Positions 36,593 through 45,642 of a stretch of DNA of 64,000 nt are shown here, piece by piece. The notes below the pieces were generated by a model. The model ran no database searches and had not been told where the DNA came from. It worked only from the letters and a program-made list of their open reading frames with translations. Origin of the DNA: Oceanospirillum beijerinckii DSM 7166 (GTDB taxonomy: Bacteria; Pseudomonadota; Gammaproteobacteria; Pseudomonadales; Halomonadaceae). The stretch is from contig NZ_KE383830.1 in NCBI RefSeq assembly GCF_000422425.1, positions 46,460 to 110,459 on the forward strand, written 5' to 3'. Numbering within the stretch: the stretch's first letter is position 1; each line of letters opens with the position of its first letter. The position numbers and the translations under genes were made by a program.

Positions 36593-38587
36593 ATGCTACC
36601 CCACAGCATTTATACAGTCTGCAGACCCCGTATACCTGCAAAATGGACTTTTGTACTGGGAACTGTTGCCTGTTTGTTTATTCTTTCTGGCTGGCCTACG
36701 CTAGCTGAAGCCCGTTTTATCTCACCTGCCAAAACACCCCAGGATAATTTTGTTCTTGCGGAACAGATGAAGCAAGATGTTTACCTGTTGCAGGAACTGG
36801 AGCAAAGAGAGATTCTGCATCAGCAGTTGCCGCCTGTTGATCCGAAACAACCGCGCCACGTGTATCAGAAAGCGTTGGAAGTCCTGGCTAAGGTCAATCG
36901 CTACCGTCACATTAAAGGCATGGGTGAGATCGTCATTCCCCATTACCCTGCCCGACAGATCACCCCGGATGAAGTCTATGATCTAGTGCTGTCTGTACGG
37001 GATGAGATTCGGTTATTGTTACCTGAGCCGCCGCCTCAGGTGTCTGCGCCTGAACGGATTGAGCGTCATATTACACCGACTGATGTATATGCTAACTTAT
37101 GGCAAGTCTCCCTGGCGTTTGATCCCTTGTTGGGTGTGCGTGGTTTTACCCCCAACGATGTTTATCAGCAAGCGGAGTATATTGTTCAGCAGATTGATTT
37201 TTTACGCCTGAGCCAAAATAAGGCGTTACATTTGAAAAAACCGGAGAAAACTCAGGGCAAACACCCTAACCATGCTCTTCAGGCCGCGTACAAACTGCAG
37301 AATAAGATTGCCCAGGCGCAGAAAAACCTCTGGATGCCTGCACCAGAAAGGGCCCCGGAAGTACCTCGAAGAGTGATTAGTCCAACAGACGTATACGATG
37401 CTCTACAGGTCGTTATTGCTGAACTGCAGCGTATCAAATATCGTCTGGGGGTCGATCGGGAATTGCCCCTGCCTCCCTTACGCAAAAACAAAACCCCGGA
37501 TGATGTGATTCAGCTGCTGGCTTACGCTGAAAAGCTACTACCTGTTTTTGGCCTCCAAAGTGCTTTATTTCAGTATGACAATGTCGCTTTAGACAAAACC
37601 CCTAATGATACCTATCTTGTTGCCAGTCGAATTCTTCATGCCATGGAAGCGCTGAATAAAGCCCGGGGGGCCAGGGCTGAAGCGACAGAGCTGGTGTTGA
37701 ACCAGAGCATCGCTCCCCGTCATGTCTTTCAGATCACTCGGCATAATCTGAAGACGGCTGATCTGTTACGCCGTGAACTGGGTCTGGCGGCAACAGCCAT
37801 TCCTCATCCGCCACTGCGTGAAGTAAGCCCTAATGATGTCTATCAACTGATGTTACGTTTAGAGCAGGAGCTGAAATTGCACTTTAAACGTCTGAGTTTC
37901 ACTTATTCAGAAGTGGATATTCCGTTGGTGGAAAATAAAACACCACAGGATGTGTATCGTAAAATGTGGCAGGTTAAGACGCAGCTGGATCTTCTGACAA
38001 GTCAGCATCTGGTAAACACTCAGGATTTGTGGTCTCAAGGTGTTGAAATCGTCCGGGCCCTACAAAGTATCTATCTGCATCTTGACCGGGAATTTGTGCT
38101 ACCGGATGAGATCACTGATGCTGGTTCAGACAGTACTTATCAGCTTAATGATGCTAATCCACGTTTGAACCATGCTTATACCCGCTTGAATCGCGCCAAT
38201 AAATCCCTGATTAAGGCTGATATCGGTAGTGTTATGCTGCAAAGCCGTACACTGTTGCGGCTGGTGGGGGAGATTAAGAAGCGAGGGGGATGTTTTAGCC
38301 CCATGCCGCCGGACTACTTTCTGCCTGGCAATCTTAATCAGGCCGACCTTTATGCCAATCTGAATCTTATTCATGATGAGTTGATTGCCTTGAAGCCTCA
38401 TCTGGGAATTTTTCGTTCAGACTCAGGCCGTTACTCATCTGAACAGATTGCTGAGACAGGCATAAGACTGCAGTTAACACAGAGCTTGCAGGCAGGTGAT
38501 CAATACAGTGAGATGCTACAGGTGTCTCTACTGTTACATGAGCTGGAAAAACGACTGAAATTTATGCTAATGCCGGAACCGCTATGA
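36593..38587 (+). CDS. Secreted [TS]PxDVY-repeat protein, unrecognised
   Basis: A 664-residue protein. The N-terminal hydrophobic stretch (residues about 18-40, WTFVLGTVACLFILSGWPTLAEA) looks like a signal peptide, so it is probably periplasmic. The body holds about twelve copies of a short motif [TSA]Px[DE]VY followed by a helix of about 20 residues and a variable linker. Examples, numbered from one residue upstream, are TPDEVY 125, TPTDVY 162, TPNDVY 187, SPTDVY 264, TPDDVI 302, TPNDTY 337, SPNDVY 413, TPQDVY 451. Spacing varies from 25 to over 100 residues. I know no family. The stop codon overlaps the start of the hybrid kinase gene (ATGA), so it is probably a partner or sensor accessory of that kinase. 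AAGG lies 8 nt before ATG. Confidence 0.82.
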   Translation: MLPHSIYTVCRPRIPAKWTFVLGTVACLFILSGWPTLAEARFISPAKTPQDNFVLAEQMKQDVYLLQELEQREILHQQLPPVDPKQPRHVYQKALEVLAKVNRYRHIKGMGEIVIPHYPARQITPDEVYDLVLSVRDEIRLLLPEPPPQVSAPERIERHITPTDVYANLWQVSLAFDPLLGVRGFTPNDVYQQAEYIVQQIDFLRLSQNKALHLKKPEKTQGKHPNHALQAAYKLQNKIAQAQKNLWMPAPERAPEVPRRVISPTDVYDALQVVIAELQRIKYRLGVDRELPLPPLRKNKTPDDVIQLLAYAEKLLPVFGLQSALFQYDNVALDKTPNDTYLVASRILHAMEALNKARGARAEATELVLNQSIAPRHVFQITRHNLKTADLLRRELGLAATAIPHPPLREVSPNDVYQLMLRLEQELKLHFKRLSFTYSEVDIPLVENKTPQDVYRKMWQVKTQLDLLTSQHLVNTQDLWSQGVEIVRALQSIYLHLDREFVLPDEITDAGSDSTYQLNDANPRLNHAYTRLNRANKSLIKADIGSVMLQSRTLLRLVGEIKKRGGCFSPMPPDYFLPGNLNQADLYANLNLIHDELIALKPHLGIFRSDSGRYSSEQIAETGIRLQLTQSLQAGDQYSEMLQVSLLLHELEKRLKFMLMPEPL

Positions 38588-41500
38588 ATCGACGATTGCT
38601 TTATTCACTGCCGGTAAAAATTGGTTTCTTTTCTCTGGTCATCAGTCTGATCGGAATGTTGTTGATCGGTATGATCAGCTATAACAGCTCTGCTGACCTT
38701 CTGGAACAACAGGCGCTGCAAGGTCTGGGGCAGGATCTGGAGCGGGAAGAGTCTCTGATGCTGGAGAAGATCAGAACACTGAGAGATGATATCGATCTGC
38801 TGGGTCAAAGTAATGCGATTTCAGGGGTTGTACGGGCCAAAGAGGGTGGCGGGTACGATGAACAGGAGAATATGACGTTGTCTATGTGGCGACAGCGTTT
38901 TCTGACGGTTGTTCATACTGTCATACGTCAGCGTTCGGCTTATCAATCCATTCAGCTACATTTACTGGATGAGACACAGCCGCTACTGCACATTGAGCGT
39001 AACGGTGAGATTGTGCTGGATAAAACTCAGATTTTTAATCCAGACCAGGGTGATTTTGCCTGGGCCAGAAAACAGCTGTTGGACAATAATCAAGAGCAGA
39101 TCTGGGTCAGCGATCCCAAGCTGCTAAAATCTGCCGGTCAGATTGTTTATCCCCCTAAGTCAATTTTCTATGCCGGTCAGCTGATCTATGACCACTACGG
39201 TATTGCGGCCGGTGTGCTGATCATCCAAGTGGATTTCGATAAAATCACGGCTAATCTGCGCCAGGGTTCCGGGCAGGTCAGCTATTTTGCCGCCAATATG
39301 GATGGCCGGTATTTAAGCCATCCTGACCTGGAGAGAAACTGGGCTTACGAACTTAACCCTCAGTTTAATCTGAGCAAGGATTTCCAGGAGCTGGCGGGCA
39401 GTGATGTTACTATTTTTAATCCCGCTACTAACGGGAATGGACAGAACGCCTTAGAGTTGGAATCCCATGATATGGGACTGGCGCTCAGGCGCCTGCCTAT
39501 GACACGCTATGGTTTAAGTCAGGATATCATTATCGGTGCTATCACTGATCTGGAATATCTGAGCCATGAGTCCGCCGGGTTGTTTAAGCGCATCACTCTA
39601 ATGATGCTGGTAGGGGTATTACTCCTGGTGCTGGCCTCAATCGTATTGGCTTACCATATCACTAAACCTTTACTGCGACTAAAAGCCGCTGCAGATAAAA
39701 TCACTGCCGGGGAGAGGAGTACCGACATCCCGGTACAAGGTGACGATGAGATTGCATCCCTGGGGCAATCGATCCAGGCGATGCTGGAGCATCTGAACCA
39801 ATCCCAGCAGGATCTGGCGGATGCTAATAGCTCGCTCGAACAAAAGGTTGCCTCCCGCACTCAGGAGCTGGAAAAAGCGTTAGAACAGGCAAATGAAGCC
39901 ACTGTTGCGAAGGCGCAATTCCTGGCCACCATGAGCCATGAGATCCGCACGCCCTTAAATGGCGTACTGGGCATGACAGAGCTGGTACTGAATACCCCGC
40001 TGAATATGTTGCAGCGCCGACATTTGGAAGCCGTCAAACGTTCCGGCGAAACTCTGCTGAACCTATTGAATGATATTCTTGATCTGTCGAAGATCGAGGC
40101 AGGCAAGTTTAATATCCATATCGCTGAGTTTAATCCCAATGAGCTGTTGGAAAACTGCGTTTTGCTTTATGCGGATAATGCCAACCGTAAGGGGTTGGAA
40201 CTCATTCCTGTCACTTTGCCGCGCCTCAGCCACTACCTGAAAGGGGATGCGGATCGTATCAACCAGATTCTGATGAACCTGGTCAATAACGCCATCAAGT
40301 TCACCGATAAAGGTGAAGTGGTCGTCAGTGTTGAGATTATCGACGAGCAGGCAGATCAGTTGCTGCTGCGCTTTAAGGTGATCGATACCGGCATCGGTAT
40401 CTCTGATAGTCAGCGAAAAAAACTGTTTCAGAAATTTGTTCAGCTGGACAGTTCCAGTACCCGTAAATATGCTGGCACCGGTTTAGGTCTGGCAATCTCC
40501 CGTCAGCTGGTTGAACTGATGGGAGGAGAGATCAAGCTGGACAGTGATGTGGGTCAGGGCACCCGGATCTGGTTTGATCTGCCACTGCAAAAGGGCGGCC
40601 AGTGCTTTGATATCACCGAAGAGCACCAGGCGCTACTGAATCGTACCGCGACATTAATTGTCGATGATAACAGCACTAACCGGGAGCTGCTGCATCATAT
40701 TGTGATCTCCTGGGGTATGCAGAACGGCTCAGAAAGTCATGCCAAAGCGGCCTTTGAGCGGCTGTTGCAGCGGGCTCGCGAAGGCAACCCTTACCAGATG
40801 GTTTTGGTTGATCAGATGATGCCTGATATCAGCGGTCTGGAGCTGGTGCAGATGATCAAGCAGGAGCCTGATCTGGCAGAGCTGAAAATCATTATGCTCA
40901 GTTCTATGGATATGGAAGACAGCGAACAGGCGATGGATGCCGGGGTTGACTATTACCTGCGTAAACCATTCCGTCAGTCCGAACTTTACAATGCCATGAT
41001 CAAGGTACTTACCGGATACAGCCAGGTCTCTCAGTATGATAAGTTTTGTTCTGTTGATGCTTGGGACGGTGCCGCTAAAAGTACGGGTTCTATTGCGAAA
41101 CAAACGGGTGCATTTGATAAGAGTCAGGCATTGGCGCAACGCTTTGGTGCCAAGTTACTGTTAGTGGAAGATACGCCCGTCAATCAGCAGGTGTCTTTGG
41201 GTGTGTTAAGTCAGTTGGGTTTTGAGGCTCAACTGGCTGAAGATGGTGCCCAGGCTGTCGCGCTTTACCGTAAGAGTCACTTTGATCTGATTTTGATGGA
41301 CATTCAGATGCCGGTAATGGACGGCTATCTGGCAACAGAAAAGATTCGCGAAATCGAGAAGAGGACAGGTGATCGTACACCCATTGTCGCTTTAACAGCT
41401 CATGCGATGGGAGGCGATCGAGAGTTGTGTTTGCAACGAGGTATGGATGATCATCTGGCCAAACCGCTGTCAAAAAATAAGCTGATAGACATCCTGCTGC

Positions 41501-42096
41501 ATTGGCTACCGGAACAGGCTGTAAGTGTCCCAAGCCCTTCTGCTGTTAATCCTGTTTCTGAACCTGTTTCTGGGCCTATTGCTGAAAGAAATGTTGAAAG
41601 GAATGTTGAAAGGAATGTCGAACGGGTTGTTGAAAGCATCGTTGAAAAAGCCGTAGATAAATCCATTGATAAGGCAGCCTGGAAGCCTGAGGCGGTTTTT
41701 GCAGCGCAGGATCATGGGGCGTCGCTTGACAGTCAGCGACCTGTATTAAATGTGAAGATCTTTAAACGCCTGGGTGATGACCTGGGATCTCAGGCGTTAG
41801 AGCCTTTGATGAAAACCTTTTCCGGTAGCCTGCCTGCTCTGTTGGAGAGTATTGAGCAAGCCTATGCCAGTCAGGATACTGATGGCTTACGGCGAGCCGC
41901 GCACCGTCTCAAAGGCAGCGCCTACAGCCTGGGGGCTGAGCAGGTTGGCTATATGGCTGAGCAGCTGGAACATGGTGCAAAAGATCACCAGCTCCAGTCA
42001 TTAGAGAAATTAGTAACGCAGCTACCTAAGGCCATCGCTAGTTTGGATGCCGCCTTTACGGATATTGAAATAGAGACGCTTTGCCATGGTGAATAA
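38584..42096 (+). CDS. Membrane hybrid histidine kinase (HisKA-HATPase-REC-REC-HPt)
   Basis: A 1170-residue BarA-like phosphorelay kinase. TM1 (residues about 13-33) and TM2 (about 336-358) enclose a roughly 300-residue periplasmic sensor domain, probably dCache-like. Then come HAMP, a coiled coil (ALEQANEATVAKAQF), HisKA with His452 in TMSHEIRTPLNGVLG, and an HATPase (NNAIKFTDKGEV, YAGTGLGLAI). REC1 has Asp743, REC2 has Asp906 in LILMDIQMPVMDG, and the C-terminal HPt has His1107 in AAHRLKGSAYSLG. The linker before HPt holds a tandem NVER repeat. It overlaps the repeat-protein gene by 4 nt and the REC-GGDEF-EAL gene by 11 nt, so the three form one translationally coupled operon. Confidence 0.94.
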   Translation: MNRRLLYSLPVKIGFFSLVISLIGMLLIGMISYNSSADLLEQQALQGLGQDLEREESLMLEKIRTLRDDIDLLGQSNAISGVVRAKEGGGYDEQENMTLSMWRQRFLTVVHTVIRQRSAYQSIQLHLLDETQPLLHIERNGEIVLDKTQIFNPDQGDFAWARKQLLDNNQEQIWVSDPKLLKSAGQIVYPPKSIFYAGQLIYDHYGIAAGVLIIQVDFDKITANLRQGSGQVSYFAANMDGRYLSHPDLERNWAYELNPQFNLSKDFQELAGSDVTIFNPATNGNGQNALELESHDMGLALRRLPMTRYGLSQDIIIGAITDLEYLSHESAGLFKRITLMMLVGVLLLVLASIVLAYHITKPLLRLKAAADKITAGERSTDIPVQGDDEIASLGQSIQAMLEHLNQSQQDLADANSSLEQKVASRTQELEKALEQANEATVAKAQFLATMSHEIRTPLNGVLGMTELVLNTPLNMLQRRHLEAVKRSGETLLNLLNDILDLSKIEAGKFNIHIAEFNPNELLENCVLLYADNANRKGLELIPVTLPRLSHYLKGDADRINQILMNLVNNAIKFTDKGEVVVSVEIIDEQADQLLLRFKVIDTGIGISDSQRKKLFQKFVQLDSSSTRKYAGTGLGLAISRQLVELMGGEIKLDSDVGQGTRIWFDLPLQKGGQCFDITEEHQALLNRTATLIVDDNSTNRELLHHIVISWGMQNGSESHAKAAFERLLQRAREGNPYQMVLVDQMMPDISGLELVQMIKQEPDLAELKIIMLSSMDMEDSEQAMDAGVDYYLRKPFRQSELYNAMIKVLTGYSQVSQYDKFCSVDAWDGAAKSTGSIAKQTGAFDKSQALAQRFGAKLLLVEDTPVNQQVSLGVLSQLGFEAQLAEDGAQAVALYRKSHFDLILMDIQMPVMDGYLATEKIREIEKRTGDRTPIVALTAHAMGGDRELCLQRGMDDHLAKPLSKNKLIDILLHWLPEQAVSVPSPSAVNPVSEPVSGPIAERNVERNVERNVERVVESIVEKAVDKSIDKAAWKPEAVFAAQDHGASLDSQRPVLNVKIFKRLGDDLGSQALEPLMKTFSGSLPALLESIEQAYASQDTDGLRRAAHRLKGSAYSLGAEQVGYMAEQLEHGAKDHQLQSLEKLVTQLPKAIASLDAAFTDIEIETLCHGE
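41584..41640 (+). repeat. 12-bp tandem repeat encoding the NVER linker
   Basis: About four imperfect copies of a 12-bp unit (GAAAGGAATGTT and variants) encode NVER-NVER-NVER-VVES in the linker between REC2 and HPt. Units are in frame, so copy-number change alters linker length only. Confidence 0.7.
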
Positions 42097-44665
42097 TACT
42101 TCGGCTAACCCTCCTGGAGTCCATCATCCACTGATACTGATTGTGGATGATGATCCGGTTTTTTTGCTGATGTTAGAGCAGTTTTTAACCGGTCATCATT
42201 ATCGTGTTGTGAAAGCTGCGTGTGGTTTGGATGCTATTCGCCTGTTTCAGCAGCATCAGCCGGATGCTGTGTTGCTGGATGGAGACCTGCCAGATCTGTC
42301 CGGTGTGGATATTTGTCAGACACTCAAGCAGTTACCAAAAGGTGAGCACACGCCTGTTATCATTGTGACGGCTATGAATGATGAAGGCTTTATTGATCAG
42401 GCCTTTAAAGCCGGTAGCAGTGACTATATCACCAAACCGATCCACTGGGCGGTACTGAAAAACCGTTTGAGCCATCTGCTGCAGGTAAACGAAGCAACCA
42501 AGGCGTTGAAAATAAGCGAAGCCCGTAAAAGTGCCATTTTGAATGCTACAGCAGATGGTATTATCACGATCAGTGAGTCTGGTCTTGTCGTGGATATGAA
42601 TCCCGCAGCTGAAGGGATCTTTGATTTACGCTTTGACAGTGGCCTTATCAACCCGGAGGAGCAATCGAAGCTGAACCTGGAGTGCCTGTTACCGGATTTC
42701 CATACCCTATTAATAGAGTCTGATGTAGAGTTTGATACTGAGCAGAAATCAGGCGAAGCTATGATGCGTAGTGGGTACGAAAAACAGGGCGGTCATGAAA
42801 AACTGAGTGACAGCTCGACAAGTCGTTTGAAGCAGCTTAGAGCAATACGTTATAACGGTCAGCACCCGGAAGGTGAGTTGTTTCCCGTAGAAGTCTCCTG
42901 TGGGCGTATCTCTTATTCCAACCCACCGCTTTACACCCTGACCATTCGGGATATCAGCGAGCGTCTGGCCCATGAAGAAGCACTAACCCTGGCCAGTTCT
43001 GTCTTTAATAATACCTCAGAGGCGATTGTAATTACGGATACCGGTAACCGCATTCTGTCCGTTAATCCGGCATTTTGTAAAATTACAGGTTTCAGTGAGG
43101 AAGAGGTCACAGGGCACTCTCCCTCTTTATTATCCTCAGGTCGTCATCCCCGTGAGTTTTATCATCAGATGTGGCAGCAGCTGGAAACAAAAGGCTCCTG
43201 GCAAGGTGAGATCTGGAATCGGCGCAAAACCGGTGAAGTTTATCCCGAGTGGTTGTCGATTAACACCGTAAAAAACTCGGACACAGGTGAAGTGCTGCGT
43301 TATATCGGCCTGTTTAGCGATATTACCCAAAGGAAGAAATACGAAGAGGATATCTGGTATCAGGCTAACTATGATGCCTTAACAGATCTGCCGAATCGAA
43401 CTCTGTTCGCCGCCAAGTTAAAGGAAGCGGTGATCAGACAGAAGCAGGAAGACCGTCCTTTTGCGCTGATGTTTATCGATCTGGATCGCTTTAAAGAGGT
43501 GAATGATACTCTGGGCCACTCCTTCGGTGATCTGCTGTTATTGGAAGCGGCACAGCGCCTGCAGCGGGTCGCCGGTAACAACAATCTGGTTGCCCGGCTG
43601 GGTGGCGATGAGTTTACCGCCTTGTTTGATCAGGTCAATAATATCAACGAGTTGGAACAGTTTGCGGAAAAAATTGTCCAGGAGTTGAGAAAACCCTTCC
43701 ATGTGAACGGTGAAGAGCTGAACTATATCAGTGGTAGTGTCGGAATTACGCTGTGTCCCGCGGATGCGGCGGATATGGAAACCCTGCTTAAGCATGCGGA
43801 TATGGCGATGTATCGTGCCAAGGAAGCAGGCCGCAATACTTACCGTTTCTATACGACTGAAATGAACTCCCATGCGTTAAACCGTATCCGCATGGAAGAA
43901 GAGTTGCGACTGGCCATTAAGAAGCAGGAGTTTGTGCTCTTCTATCAGCCCAAGTTAGACCTTAAATCTCAGACGGTGATGAGTGTCGAGGCGCTGATCC
44001 GTTGGCAGCATCCGACGCAGGGATTATTAGTACCCGATGAGTTTATCCCATTAGCTGAAGAGAGTGGGTTGATCAAGGATATCGGCATGATTGTGATTGA
44101 ACAGGCGTGTCGCCAGTTGCGGCAGTGGTGTGACAGCGGCTCTAACATTCAGCGGATCGCAGTTAATATCGCCAGTAGAGAGTTAGAGGCGGTGGACAGT
44201 TTCTTTGGCTTCTTTGAGCAGACATTGGCGTGTTATCAGTTATCCCGCGAGCAGATTAAACTGGAAATCACGGAACATCTGCTGATGGAAAAAAACAGCT
44301 ATGCGATCGATCAACTGCGCAGTCAGCGGGAATCAGGCCTGAAAGTCTCTATTGATGACTTTGGCACAGGTTACTCCTCGTTGAGTTATCTGCAGGTATT
44401 TCCTTTGGATGAGCTGAAGATTGATCACTCTTTTATCAGAAATCTTTCATTGGATGAGCGTAATCGCACTTTGGTGCAGGCAATGATCACCATGGGTCAT
44501 GCTTTGGGTATGAAGGTTGTGGCTGAAGGTGTGGAAAATCAAAGTGAGCTGGATTTTCTGTTGGAAAGTGGCTGTGATGTCGCTCAGGGCTACCTGCTTA
44601 GCAGGCCTTTAAGTGCTGATCAGTTGGAGGTCTGGCTGGAAAGTTATCTGGAGCTGGCCGACTGA
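42086..44665 (+). CDS. Response regulator with PAS, GGDEF and EAL domains
   Basis: An 859-residue cytoplasmic protein. The receiver domain (about 10-130) has phosphoacceptor Asp65 in VLLDGDLPDLSG. Two PAS regions follow (about 155-300 and 310-430; second with SVFNNTSEAIVITDTGNRILSVNPAFCKITGF). GGDEF is at 506-510 in RLGGDEFTALF. The C-terminal EAL domain (about 610-855) has EAL at 635-637 in SVEALIRWQHP and DDFGTGYSSLSYLQ. Both catalytic motifs are intact, so it may make and/or degrade c-di-GMP. Its start overlaps the hybrid kinase stop by 11 nt. The HPt of that kinase is the likely phosphate donor to Asp65. Confidence 0.94.
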   Translation: MVNNTSANPPGVHHPLILIVDDDPVFLLMLEQFLTGHHYRVVKAACGLDAIRLFQQHQPDAVLLDGDLPDLSGVDICQTLKQLPKGEHTPVIIVTAMNDEGFIDQAFKAGSSDYITKPIHWAVLKNRLSHLLQVNEATKALKISEARKSAILNATADGIITISESGLVVDMNPAAEGIFDLRFDSGLINPEEQSKLNLECLLPDFHTLLIESDVEFDTEQKSGEAMMRSGYEKQGGHEKLSDSSTSRLKQLRAIRYNGQHPEGELFPVEVSCGRISYSNPPLYTLTIRDISERLAHEEALTLASSVFNNTSEAIVITDTGNRILSVNPAFCKITGFSEEEVTGHSPSLLSSGRHPREFYHQMWQQLETKGSWQGEIWNRRKTGEVYPEWLSINTVKNSDTGEVLRYIGLFSDITQRKKYEEDIWYQANYDALTDLPNRTLFAAKLKEAVIRQKQEDRPFALMFIDLDRFKEVNDTLGHSFGDLLLLEAAQRLQRVAGNNNLVARLGGDEFTALFDQVNNINELEQFAEKIVQELRKPFHVNGEELNYISGSVGITLCPADAADMETLLKHADMAMYRAKEAGRNTYRFYTTEMNSHALNRIRMEEELRLAIKKQEFVLFYQPKLDLKSQTVMSVEALIRWQHPTQGLLVPDEFIPLAEESGLIKDIGMIVIEQACRQLRQWCDSGSNIQRIAVNIASRELEAVDSFFGFFEQTLACYQLSREQIKLEITEHLLMEKNSYAIDQLRSQRESGLKVSIDDFGTGYSSLSYLQVFPLDELKIDHSFIRNLSLDERNRTLVQAMITMGHALGMKVVAEGVENQSELDFLLESGCDVAQGYLLSRPLSADQLEVWLESYLELAD

Positions 44666-44927
44666 TGCGGTTGGCCTGGCGGTGTTCGTTCAAAGCGCTG
44701 TCACGTTAAATCAATCGATTTTTTTATGGTTGACTCATCATATACAGCACTGGCCTTTGAATATTTAGTGTCTTAGCTCAGTCGTTAATCTGTTACTTTT
44801 CATATGCTTAACTGTCATATTAGCTTTGTAATGTGTAGTGCATATCGCTCTTGGCGGATTGCTAAGGCCGTTATATCGCTCTATGAAATAACACAGTGGC
44901 AGGATAACAGATTAAGGGAGTACGACA

Positions 44928-45407
44928 ATGAATTGTCCGTTGAAAGTCACCCGGAAGATTCAGGATCTAACGGATAATGAGTCTATCGCATTAGCTTTTA
45001 TTAAATTGGCTAATGTTAAGTTGGAACTACTTTGCTACAGAGAGATTTTTCTACCCGAGAGCTTTACCGGTATTGATGATGAGGACAGCGAGGATGCCCT
45101 GTTATTCGAATTCGCGGATAAAGCGCTGATCAATCATGCACTGGAAAAGCTGAGCAAGACAAAAAAAGCGATTAAGCACTACAAAGCTGAGTTGGAAGCC
45201 AGCAAGATTGAAGCAAAGGCTCAGGCTGATGTGATTGATGCAACAACAGGCTTACAGGATATTGAAAACTACCTGAATGAGATTGAGGCAGAACTCAGAA
45301 TTGAGCTGGTCGCCATGGAGGCAGAGTTTAAAGCAGAGATGGAAGAGTTGGCTCATCTTAGTGAGTTTGATGCCAGTAAAAAACAGCTGGCGGAGTTGAT
45401 TGGTTAA
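44928..45407 (+). CDS. Hypothetical coiled-coil protein
   Basis: A 159-residue acidic protein without signal peptide or membrane helix. The first 50 residues look folded (LTDNESIALAFIKLANVKLELLCYREI). Residues about 75-145 are a charged, Ala/Glu/Lys-rich helix with coiled-coil character (LEKLSKTKKAIKHYKAELEASKIEAK). I recognise no family. GGGAG 7 nt before the ATG supports the start. It lies alone between the REC-GGDEF-EAL gene and the GAF kinase, with 260 and 235 bp of intergenic DNA on its sides. Confidence 0.78.
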   Translation: MNCPLKVTRKIQDLTDNESIALAFIKLANVKLELLCYREIFLPESFTGIDDEDSEDALLFEFADKALINHALEKLSKTKKAIKHYKAELEASKIEAKAQADVIDATTGLQDIENYLNEIEAELRIELVAMEAEFKAEMEELAHLSEFDASKKQLAELIG

Positions 45408-45642
45408 CCTTTTTAGAACAGCGTTATGACGTTAGAGCAGTGTCAGAGCGGCGTTATGGCATTGTATCAAGCGGGGTGTAAGATAGGACGTTCTGACCAG
45501 AATCTAAAGCGTATAAGGCATATCTGGCTAAATTAGTGATCTCAAATCGGAACAAGGCTTGCTAGAATAGGTCATACAGATCTGTTTCCAGATAAAGTGC
45601 GTACTCAAGGGTGTTACTTTATGCCGATAAAAGGATGGATAT

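Noticed and set aside
44700-44745. Possible weak terminator after the REC-GGDEF-EAL gene (AAATC…GATTT with T-run)
   Set aside because: Stem of only five A/T-rich pairs; too weak to list.
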